From Pomphorhynchus laevis (Eukaryota > Acanthocephala > Palaeacanthocephala > Echinorhynchida > Pomphorhynchidae), in NCBI GenBank assembly GCA_012934845.2, contig WNNJ02003048.1:62001-126000 (forward strand): 64,000 bases of DNA, in the 5' to 3' direction. Position 1 is the stretch's first letter. Every line of letters begins with the position of its first letter. The translations under genes and the position numbers were made by a program. The notes under the pieces were generated by a model. It was given only the letters and a program-made list of their open reading frames with translations. It made no database searches and was not told where the DNA came from. Shown here one piece after another: positions 1-10,900 of this stretch.

Positions 1-1
1 A

Positions 2-751
2 TCAGACAATGGTCCCCCGTTTCAGTCTTCCGAATTCGCGAATTTTTTGCAGTCTAATGGAGTAAAGCATGTAAGAGTATCTCCGTATCACCCAAGATCA
101 AACGGTTTAGCGGAGAGGTTTATTCAAGTACTAAAGAATAAAGTGATCAGACCTTACAATATACACGATCGTCCAAAGCGATTGCAGCAATTCTTATTGT
201 CGTATAGAAACACACCGCACAGTGCCACAGGAAAACCACCATCAATTGTCTTTACCGGTCATCGTTTGACTACCTTATTTGATCGTTTGAAACCGAATCT
301 ACGTTCTACACTTGAAGGTTATCAAGCAAATAACAAAATACATTTCGATAAGAAATCCAAACCGAGGGAGTTTTATTCAGGAGAAAAGGTGTGGTATCGG
401 CAGAAAAGTAACGAACCGTGGTCGGCGGGGGAAATAGAAAAGCGCTCAAACTGGACATCGTATGTCGTGAGCAACGCTGATCAAAACTACAGATTACACG
501 CCGATATGCTTCGTAAAGGAGAAGGTATAGAGAATCGAGAAATTACCAATGATGCAGACAATGATCAAGAGAAAATGAATTCAACATTGTCACAGCGGAT
601 TGAGATAACTAGTGATCAAAGTCCACTTACCATTACGAATTCGGCGGATGAAAAAAATCTTGAACATGATAATTGCCATCGCCAATTACCTAGACGATCA
701 GAAAGAGTCCGTAAAGTACCTGTTCGATATGGCTGGAATGTGGCGTACTAA
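2..751 (+). mobile_element. Ty3/gypsy-type LTR retrotransposon, 3' part of pol (integrase end)
   Basis: Fossil LTR retrotransposon entering from the left edge. The reading frame opens at base 2 with the integrase core signature SDNGPPFQS and then SPYHPRSNGLAERF, the region that carries the catalytic Asp and Glu in retroviral-type integrases. It continues through the YRNTPHSATGKPP segment typical of Ty3/gypsy integrases and ends in a charged C-terminal tail before base 751. A polypurine tract and an LTR follow directly, so this is the 3' end of the element. Only this end is visible; it reads open as far as can be seen. The family is assigned from the integrase motifs; a finer clade cannot be given. 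Age cannot be judged because the 5' LTR lies outside the window. Confidence 0.85.
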
Positions 752-780
752 AAAGACCACATTTATATGGGGAAGAGGAA

Positions 781-972
781 TGTTGTGTATGAACGAACAC
801 ACTGCAAATGTATGGCAATGACGATTATCACTGGCAGCAATGTGCTTGGCGGTATGCCTTTGTATTTTGACTATATATGTCGGATAGCGACTGTTTCTGA
901 ACGCTGGTGTTTTGTTTGTACTAAAAATTAAAAAACGTTAGCGTTTGCTTTGCAATGTCTGAAAACACAACA
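781..972 (+). repeat. 3' LTR of the Ty3/gypsy-type element, with polypurine tract just before it
   Basis: A purine run (GGGGAAGAGGAA, 769-780) abuts TGTTGTGT at 781, and the segment closes with ACACAACA at 972. These ends are perfect 8-base inverted repeats with the usual TG...CA termini. The resulting LTR is only about 192 bp and holds a TATA-like stretch (ctatatatg) near 880. The position, straight after the pol frame and polypurine tract, is what is expected of a 3' LTR. The right boundary rests on the inverted repeat only, because the 5' LTR is not in the window. Confidence 0.7.
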
Positions 973-1139
973 GTTTGGTATAATTTTATTACTTATGGAA
1001 CTATGGTTAAATCATCGCGTCTTGCCACCATTCTTCAAATAGTTTAAAGGATAATTAATTTAAGATCTTAGCTATGTAAAATCTTTAAATGCCAAGAAGC
1101 ATCTCGGACAATGCAGTTTCTGGATATCATGATGGAAGG

Positions 1140-1371
1140 TTTCATATACTGTGTGAAATCTGGTAATCCTGGATTCGTAGCCTAGCAGTCAAGAGCGCAA
1201 GCCAAGTACGGAGAGCGACAGCTCGAATCTCGGATAAGTCAAATTTCAAAAGGCGAAGAGTTGGTAGTCAGCCTTCTGACGAGCCCGGTGGCTACCAACA
1301 TGTGGCAAAAAGCGGGCGAAACGAAAACGGTTGTGGCAATGGCGCCGTTAGTAGTCAGGGTGTATGGAAAT
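1140..1371 (+). mobile_element. tRNA-derived SINE-like insertion with 19-bp flanking repeats
   Basis: Bases 1,121-1,139 and 1,372-1,390 are the same 19-mer (TGGATATCATGANGGAAGG, one mismatch), as expected of a target-site duplication. The insert contains an A-box-like GTAGCCTAGCAGT (about 1,176-1,188) and a B-box-like AGCTCGAATCTC (about 1,222-1,233), spaced as in a tRNA gene. There is no clear poly-A tail, and about 30 bases precede the tRNA-like head. The body (GC-richer than its surroundings) matches no gene I recognise. A SINE is the simplest reading; the exact 5' end is uncertain. Confidence 0.5.
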
Positions 1372-1744
1372 TGGATATCATGAAGGAAGGATTCTGTAGC
1401 TGGTTTTCAATGCGAAAGTCACCTCGTGTGACCTAGCAACTATTCATTATATATAGATCTCGTGGCAAACGAGATTACGTTGATTTGCTGTATTATCAGG
1501 TTTCGGTCCTCTATCCAACATTGCAGCGGGACCAAATACATATGAAAATTCTTTATTTTCCCGAATTTTTAAAGAAATCATTAATTAATTAAAAAATTAT
1601 TTGTTGAAAATTAAATAATTTTCGACAAATTACAATTAAATAATTTAGATTATTCATAACATTTTATGACAATTATAAAATTTCTTTATTTAATGTATTA
1701 TATTTTATAAATTTTATATCGTATTTAAATTTTATACATTTTAT

Positions 1745-2830
1745 ATTGTAAAATGTAAAATGTAATATGTATCTATTAAATTATTTAAATGATTTTGAAG
1801 AAAACAAATATGTTTACAAATTGTTGCAATTCTTAAAATTTCATTATTTAATGTATTATATTTTATATTATATGGTATGCATGAATGCTCATGCAAAAAT
1901 ATGTTTCTTGTAAATTTATATATGTCATCTTTACGATATAAATTAATAGTAGTTTTAATTTATGTTAATTTAATGTTCAGATCTAGATATATACCTTCTT
2001 TATCATTAATATTGGTTTTATTAAGAATGAATAGTATTTTTACAGTAACCTAGTTTACAATATGCATCTATTAAATTATTTCAATAATTTTGAAGAAAAC
2101 CAATATCATTACATATTGTTGCAATTCTTAAAATTTCATTATTTAATGTATTATATTTTATATTATATGGTATGCATGAATGATCATGCAAAAATATGTT
2201 TCTTGTAAATTTAAATATGTCATCTTTACGATATAAATTAATAGTAGATTTTAGTTAATGTTAATTTAATATTCATATCTAGATATACACCTTCTTTATC
2301 ATTAATATTGGTTTTGTTAAGAATAAGGCTTTCTGGATAAATGTGCTCACTAATTGAATAAAAATTATTAGAATTAAATACACATATATCATCAATGTAT
2401 CGAAACATATATTTCATATATTTATATTGTTTAGATTTAGTTTTTACACAGTTATGAACAAATTCATATTCTATAAAGCTTAAAAACAAGTCAGCTATAA
2501 TTGGGCTACTAGTACCACCTATTGAAACAACTTTTATTTGTCTAAATATAGATGTCCCTACTTTTAAATAATTTATTCCTTCTGTGTTTTTATAACTTTT
2601 AATTTCGAACGTACTCTGTATATTCTGAACGTACTTTATATTCTGAAAGTTTATTCCTTTTGTGCGTTCTAAAAATTCTTTTGTAGAATTAATACTGAAA
2701 TAGTGTTTTATACCAGTATTAATTTCGATTACCTATGCAATATTTTTTAAAGTGTGCTTTAATTACTTTAAGTATTTTATTCATATAGACAGAAAGTGTT
2801 TTTAATGTACATTTAAAAGCACTACATAGA
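1745..2830 (-). mobile_element. Penelope-like (RYIDD-type) reverse transcriptase relic with a tandemly repeated C-terminal piece
   Basis: On the minus strand, translation gives IGGTSSPIIADLFLSFIEYEF (about 2,460-2,535) followed by FRYIDDICVFNSNNF (about 2,360-2,405) and IYPESLILNKTN...YLDMNI. These are the fingers/palm motifs of the reverse transcriptase type found in Penelope-like and related elements. The C-terminal part (YLDMNIKLTLTK, then RIATICN...GYYKNNIKQKI in the plus-strand copies) occurs twice in tandem here, at about 1,770-2,024 and 2,058-2,324. The copy is degenerate. The same C-terminal piece recurs on the plus strand at 37.2 and 53.1 kb. Family placement is from motifs; no search was run. 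Confidence 0.65.
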
Positions 2831-3779
2831 ACCTAGGTTTTATTGGATTTTTATGTAATTTTGGATTCCAATATAATAGTAGTATAGTTTTATTATCTGA
2901 TTCAATGTTTATACCTGTGACTTTTAGAGTTAAATACACATATACCATCATAAAGATAAATGTTTCTTGTAACATTTATCATCAACATTTTTTGTAACAT
3001 TTTCTTCTATACCTATATAATATAGGTATAGTTTTATTATCTTATTCAATCTTCATACCCTTTTTATCCATTATAGAACAGTGACTTGTAATAATTGTTA
3101 TTAAATTTAAATCACTACATTCATATGTTGTGTTTATATTTAAATCATTATAATTAACTTCTTTCATCAGTATATCATAATAAAGCTTTTTAATAATAAA
3201 GTCATTATTATTAATTTCTTTCATCATAATAAAGCTTTTTGCATATGAAGACAAAGTTATTACTAGCTTTATCAATAGTTGTTATTATATAGTTATGCTT
3301 TAATTTAATAATTTTTGTATACATATCTTTATTAATTTGATTTTTCCTTTTATAATTGTTTGCTATTTTCATTTTCTCTCTGATTATATAGTTATCCTAA
3401 TTCTTAGTAAGTTATGTATACATATCATCGTTAATTTTATCTTTTCTTTTGTAATTTTTTGTTATTTTTATTTTCTTCTTAATTTTATCTAATATAAAAT
3501 TTTTTTAAATTTTAATGTTTAAAGTTTAATGTTTAAAGTTTTCGCTATCACCAGAAAAACAAAGTCCACAAGTACATAATAATATGTCAGTAGAACAAAT
3601 CATTTCAGCTAACTGTTTCTACGTATTTATCATAATTAGAAAATAAAAATAAATAAATAAAAATAATAATGCTAAATCAATAAATCAAAATTTAGTAATT
3701 AGATAACAAATAATTATAAATAATTGTTATTATATGTTATATAACTAATATCAAGTTAAACTTAAAATTAAAATTAAAA
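2831..3779. other. AT-rich stretch, probably decayed Penelope-like sequence
   Basis: Very AT-rich, no recognisable domain. A 77-codon frame on the minus strand (3,042-3,275) looks like a duplicated low-complexity shadow rather than a gene. Its position between the reverse transcriptase relic and the end units suggests remains of the same element. Confidence 0.35.
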
Positions 3780-5130
3780 ATAAAAGTCAATTTTAAATAA
3801 ATATCTAATAAATAGCATAAGTTGTATCAGAATAAGAATTATCGATCATCAAGAGGAACTGCTATGCTATCAAGTTTCGGTTTCTATTCCTTAAAACAGC
3901 ATAGCAGCAGGGCCGAATACATGCTATTGACATATAATATAACTGAGTATACGTATTTTGTACTATAAATAAATTAAAACTGTGATAATTATAAATATTC
4001 TCAATTTTTGAACATATTAACAGATAAGATAAAATGCTTTTAAACAAATTCCTTTAAATAACTTGTTTTTCGTTAGCAAACTAATGCATATGTTGAATGT
4101 CTATTACTCCATTAATATATCATTCATTACTAAATCACATTGATTTTCAATATTTAAAATATATAAAATATTTAAAACAAAAAAGAAATTACGTATAAAC
4201 AATTTATAAGTTATAATTTAAAATTCAAATTTAAAATAAAAGTTAATTTTTATGAATTGACCAATAAATAACAGACGTTGTATCACAATAAGGATTAGAG
4301 GTTATCAGGAGAAACTGCTATGCTATAAGGTTTCGGCCCCTAACTCCTCTACCTAAAATAACAGCGATGACAAACACGTGCTAATGACGTATTTTCCTCT
4401 TATGAAATTTGATTATCTAGTATCTTATTCAAATATAAAGCATATTATTTATTATCAATTTACTTAATGTATAGCTTACATAATCGTTTTCATGCAATAA
4501 AAACGTTACAACATTTTATTATTAAATTTAAATAATTAATCACTAAATATTGTATCAATCAAGGCACACAATGAGTTTACGTATTTTATAATAAATATTT
4601 ATAATAAATAATTATAAATAATAATTTTTATATAAGATTTTATATAACTAATATCAATTTAAAATTAAAAATTGAAATTTAAAATAAAAGTCATTTTTTT
4701 GAATTAACTATTAAATAACAGACGATGTATTCGAAATCAGGTCAATTATGACCTGATACTCAATCTTTACCATAATGTTAATCAAAGTGACTAATACGTA
4801 ACGATAACACACTGACTATTAACAAATTAATAAATCAGAGTGATCAATTATAATATTACGTAATCGAATTTTTGAATTCTTGTGTAATCAGTTAGTGGTT
4901 AATTCAGAATTATTTGTGATTAAATTGAATTATACTAAAAATCAATTAAAAATAACTATACTGGATCCGTCCTTTTTAAATTTAGAATTTTTGAGGAGGA
5001 TCAATAAATCAGATAAGATAACATACAATGTATCAATATACGGATTAGAGCTTATCAGAAAGAACTGTTGTGCGAACATGTTTCGGTCCCTATTCTTCGA
5101 TTATATCCCTTTGAAAACGACTTATATACA
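3780..5130 (-). repeat. Array of Penelope-like end units (pseudo-LTR-like), minus strand
   Basis: At least three degenerate copies of a unit (about 3,840-3,950; 4,258-4,395; 5,020-5,110) plus a partial one near 4,690-4,745. Read on the minus strand, the unit has a hairpin AAATACG...CGTATTT-like stem, then CATAGCAG-type inverted pieces, the box CCGAAAC and the box CTGATGA/CTGATAA. The same unit follows the reverse transcriptase pieces at 37.6 and 53.5-54.0 kb, so it belongs to the same element. Tandem end repeats are a known trait of Penelope-like elements. The boundaries are approximate. Confidence 0.55.
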
Positions 5131-6718
5131 TTCATAAGTCGTTTTTATACCTAATAACGACTATTAAGTCTTAAATCTTAACAATTAAGATGAATCATAT
5201 ATATATCGTATATCAAAAGTTAAGTATTGATAAGTAATGCTTTGTATCAAAAGTTAAAATATAAAAATATAGAAATGAATTATGACTCAAATAAACATTT
5301 CTAGTATTAAATCTTACCTGCAATTATTTATCTGTGCTTGCTTGAGTTTAATTTTAACTTTATAAATAATTTATTTAATTTGTAAATCAAAATCAGTTAA
5401 AAATTTATCAGAATTAATAAATATGATTAATTATTTTGTAATATTTATATTTTTAATTATAATTAGTATCACATTGTAAAGTTTAACTTGTCCTTTTATT
5501 TATTAAAGTATATATACGCAGTATATCTAAAACAACACTATGAACTTAATGTTGAGCAGTTAATGGAATTGACTAATTATCAACTTAGTTAATGGAATTG
5601 ACTAATTATCAACTTAGTAAATGGAATTGTAAAACACTATGAATAATATATCGCTATTGAGAAGCGAACAACCTTCAGATTCTTAAAGAGTAGCTGCAAA
5701 TATTTCTTATCAACAATTTCTATCAATTATTTATCAATTGTATCAGTCTATTATTAGACAATTATATAATAATTTTATAATTTATAAATATTTTATGTAT
5801 ATATTTGTAAAAAATATAGAGTATATAAATGATACATATTTTTGAAATAAATATAAACATATTTTATAAAATAAGCATTTATCTAATGTGTATTGATATC
5901 AATGGTGATTACTCCCTTTATGACTGAATTTCATACACATTCGCTCACAACATGCCAACTTTTAAGCTGACACATTAATATTGTTTAGTTAACTTCCGAG
6001 GTACATCCGGGATCATCAGAAGGATGTGTACCGGTGTTACCTTATGGATTCTCGTACTTCTTTCATATTACTTAACTAATCCATTTCGTTTGAAATGTTA
6101 CGTATAACTGACTAAACTTACCATTAGGTAGAAATCAGATGGTATGTACCAAATTTACCAGGAATTTGAGATATCGAGTTTTCAAACATGCTCCAAAAGC
6201 ATGTTATCATATATTCAATGTGATAAACAGTTTTTCGATATAAATATATAAATTATAACGTGCATTAGAAAATATTCAGTCTTAAATTCTAAATGCTTTA
6301 AGCATAATATTTTCTCAAGATATGCAGAATATAAATTCTAAATATAATGAAGTAAACAGTTCTATTTCACCAATTTAATCATGCAAATTTTCGTAAATAC
6401 AAGCGTATCCTTTAAAAAGAATTTCGCCTAGTGAATGGGATTTTAGTTAGTGAGTAACTACGAGATCGTTTTACTAAAATGACAAAATGCATTAAATACG
6501 GAAGAATTCAGTGAATGTCGTACCTTTGCGGTGATCATATTCAAATTTAGAGATTGATGACGTATTAGAAAGCTGCTCTTTTCGAATCTATACATAGTAC
6601 AAGCTTAATAAATTTAAATTATAAATAATAACGATATGAAAATAATAAAAATACATGTCGACTGCTAATATGAGCATATTATTATACATATATCGGGATC
6701 TGCAAATTAGAATTTAAT
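5131..6718. other. Intergenic, no gene seen
   Basis: AT-rich, with no frame or motif I can support. A 27-bp unit (AATGGAATTGACTAATTATC...) is repeated about 2.5 times near 5,561-5,628. A short hairpin GGTACATCC...GGATGTGTACC lies at about 6,000-6,033. Confidence 0.5.
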
Positions 6719-7498
6719 TGACGCAGAATTTAAATGACGCAGAATTTAAATGACGCAGAATTTAAATGACGCAGAATTTAAATGACGCAGAATTTAAATG
6801 ACGCAGAATTTAAATGACGCAGAATTTAAATGACGCAGAATTTAAATGACGCAGAATTTAAATGACGCAGAATTTAAATGACGCAGAATTTAAATGACGC
6901 AAAATTTAAATGACGCAAAATTTAAATGACGCAAAATTTAAATGACGCAAAATTTAAATGACGCAAAATTTAAATGACGCAGAATTTAAATGACGCAGAA
7001 TTTAAATGACGCAGAATTTAAATGACGCAGAATTTAAATGACGCAGAATTTAAATGACGCAGAATTTAAATGACGCAGAATTTAAATGACGCAGAATTTA
7101 AATGACGCAAAATTTAAATGACGCAGAATTTAAATGACGCAGAATTTAAATGACGCAGAATTTAAATGACGCAGAATTTAAATGACGCAGAATTTAAATG
7201 ACGCAGAATTTAAATGACGCAGAATTTAAATGACGCAGAATTTAAATGACGCAGAATTTAAATGACGCAGAATTTAAATGACGCAGAATTTAAATGACGC
7301 AGAATTTAAATGACGCAGAATTTAAATGACGCAGAATTTAAATGACGCAGAATTTAAATGACGCAGAATTTAAATGACGCAGAATTTAAATGACGCAGAA
7401 TTTAAATGACGCAGAATTTAAATGACGCAGAATTTAAATGACGCAGAAATTAAATGACGCAGAAATTAAATGACGCAGACTATAAATGACGCAGAATT
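6719..7498. repeat. 16-bp minisatellite, about 48 copies
   Basis: A 16-base unit (ACGCAGAATTTAAATG) runs in perfect register for about 780 bp. A G-to-A variant (ACGCAAAA...) fills five consecutive units at about 6,897-6,976 and reappears once near 7,107. The last three units are decayed, which marks the array's right edge. The block of adjacent variants shows that the array grew by copying runs of units. Confidence 0.97.
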
Positions 7499-7946
7499 TT
7501 GTAATATCAAAAAGATTTCATTATTGAAAAACAAAGCATGGTAGTGAAAGGGATGTTAACAAAATATAAAATATGAAATAAGCGATTGATGTAATGCGAA
7601 ATTTTCAGCAAGAGAAAAGTCTTTTGATGAAGACTATTCATAAAATTAAATTTCAATTTCTTCGATGAAATGTGAAATAAAACTCGTAATGTGAATATTT
7701 GATATTTTATTCTAAAAAAATAATACGAAATAACTTATAAGAACAAACTTTTTAATTTTAACTATTCGATCAAAACAACAAATGCATTAGAAAATTTTTA
7801 CCTAATAACATTTTTATTAATAACAAATTTATTAAAAAATAATTTATAAAGAATATAAATTATAAATAATTTAAGTAAGGACTTAATATACTAAACTACA
7901 AATAATTATAAGGAGGAACAGTAATCAAAGCAACGCAAACAGTTAC

Positions 7947-10900
7947 CCGTTCTGATATAATTTCTAAACGCTTCAGGGACTGTGTATAAATTATCTTTTT
8001 GATATCGAGTTCTTCGCTAATTCGGAAAAAATTCGCTCTTCGATTCTAAAAAATTATTAAATTTTTTAAATTAGTTTTTTTTATAGCAAATTTACGTTCA
8101 ATTCATGTAGAAACCGAGCACGTAAATCAAAATATGGCCTAGGAAAAATACAATGCCGACGCTTATACATTTCACTTTTTAGAACCTTGACAGTTTTATT
8201 GATCGACCAGATTGTTTACTAAACAATTTTAGTTCAGCGTTTCGTTGTTCATATTCAGAAATAAGGCTTTTATGTCGTTGTTCAACCATAGTTTTACGCT
8301 GTGACGCATTTTGTGCCTAAAATTAAACTTGAGACTTTCAGCATTGACTAATAATAAATACGCATTCAGTATAAAAAAATTAATCTGCTTCAATGTTTAA
8401 TTCGACAATAACCTTAGGTGTTCACTATGACAATAACCTAGATCTATTCATTCGTGATAAAACTAGATCTTAAAATATTCTTCTCTGTGATATTCGTCTC
8501 GTCGGAAATTCTCTATATTTTAGTTCATTTAAATATCTTATCCCCACCCCTCTTCTTCCGCGTATTGACTACTGTCTTAGCCTTCTTATCTTCAAAGTAA
8601 TCTCTTAAACCTCTTCAGCGCATTATTAACACTAATATGCGCATCCTTTTTCGACTTCGTAAATACGATCATATCTCCAATTTATCAAAACTTATCACCT
8701 TCTCTATTGTAATTCTTCTTATCTCTATATACCAACTCTAAGTGAATCTCGCTCTCTTTCTACTCACCTACGTAACTTGAATGGCTAAGTATTGAACACC
8801 GCGTTCATGTTTGTCTTCTTTATCTAACTTATCGCCTTCTCCATTGTAATTCTCCTTATTGTCTCTATCTCCCAACTCTAAGTGAATTTCGCTATCTTTC
8901 TACTCACATACGTTCCTGTGATTCTCTTCTGCTACACGTACCTCTTCACTCAAGAAACTTCGGCCGTCGATCTCTACATATCGCTGCTCCTCTCCTTTGG
9001 AATTCCCTACCTGATCACCTGCAATTTTCATCCTCATTCCAATTTTTCAAAAAGCAACTACAATCCCAATTACTCTAACAACTATGGTCTCCGATCCTTT
9101 CACGTTCCCAATTACTCCAGCAACTATGGTCTTCGATCCTTTCACGTTCCCAATTACTCCAACAGCTATGGTCTCCGATCCTTCCTCGTCGCCGCCTTAC
9201 TCGCCTGGAATCAACTCCCTCTCGACGTCCGCCGCGCTCCCTCACTTATCACATTCAAACACCTCCTTCGTTCACACCTTCTCGACACATGATTTACATT
9301 TTTGTTGTGGTCATGTAAGCGTGCGCTGGCACGCATTTGCCACGTTAAAAAAGTCTTTTTTTAATCAATGCGACTAAACGAGTAACTATTGTTTTCAATC
9401 TGTTTTGCTTTTGTGGGCTTGTAAGCACACAGTCTGTGTGCATTTGACACATTAAAAATTTTTTCTTATTAATCCGCCTTTGTCTTTCTAGAGACAGGGC
9501 AGGGCATGTCTCTTGATTCCGTTATGATTTCCTTATAATTAATCCAAAGGGTCTAATATATGTTGGAGTAGGCTATTTTATGTAAAAAGTTCATTTTAAC
9601 AATACGAGAAAGGATAAAGGTCCAAATTAATTTTTATATATCATTCTCATTTAATTAAGATAAATATCAATGACTTGATTTTAAGAATAAATTAATTATT
9701 CTGTATTAAACCTACTCCAGTTATATTTAATAAAACAAAATATTGCGATTAGTTTACTAAAAGTTTAATTATAAATTTAAAAAAATAATATTTTACTGCC
9801 TAATCCATAACCATCGAATGAACATATCAGCAATACATCATGTATTAACAATTCTATAGATACTCGAAAGACGTCATGTGCGACATACAAGGAGTAATCA
9901 AAAGCACTTAGCTGCCATGCATAAGATTAAGCCAGACTTCAGCTATTTACTGAATACTACTGCAGACTTAATCAATCCTGAAGAAATAACAAACTCATGG
10001 TATGTCAAATGTATCTAAGTACTTTTGATCCTAAGCAAACGTGATTGATAACTAATAGACAAAAGCTCATTAATATATGGTCTTTCACTCATCAACAAAT
10101 ACATATATCATCAAACGAAAATGGAATAATGGATGCTAACAAAATAAGATGCAAGCGTTAATCAGATCAAAGGCTAAGTTAGTTATTAAATATTGCCGAA
10201 TCTTTCGTCGCGTTACGGATTCGTCAGCGGCTTATCTGAAACACGGAACATATATTAACATCGTCACAAATACATTAACAGTTAATAACATAATTAATAT
10301 TTATCATTGCATTGAATCAAGCCAGCCAACCGCCTCGTGTTTATTGTTAAGACTCTTATCACTATTGGCACCCGATATTAAGATTGTCTCTATTAGTTTT
10401 CGCGACACGACGTTATCTGCTCGGTAGAGTACCTTTGCGCTGCACTTTGGTTGCTCATTTGGATGTTGTTGTGAATAATGCGCGGCACATGTATTGCTGG
10501 CGTAAGAAAGCGCTGAAGGGTTTCGTGATGTCTTAAATGTTCCTTGAGCCGTTTAGAAACCGGACATTGTGTTTATCCTATGTAGCTAATCTTATTACCT
10601 ACTGCAGCGCACAACCGTAACGCGGTAAAAGCTTTGGCAATATATTATAACTAACTCAGCCTTTGATCTGATTAACCTTTGCATCTTAACAACATAAAGC
10701 TGAAAGATAAGCGGACATTTAATTCTATTGTTAACAAAATAAATAATAACAAATTGTTGTCAATAAACATATTGAACAAATGTAAGGGAGTACACAAATG
10801 ATAAATTAATGAGAATAAGCGGACCTAGACGATAAATAAAGTGAACTAATATATGAGTAAAGCAAATGCTAGCAAAAAGATTTAACAAATAGATAAATCA

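Noticed and set aside
3590-5110. Regularly repeated units as a CRISPR array
   Set aside because: Units are long, diverged and match Penelope-like ends elsewhere; no short conserved repeats with unique spacers, and the DNA is eukaryotic.
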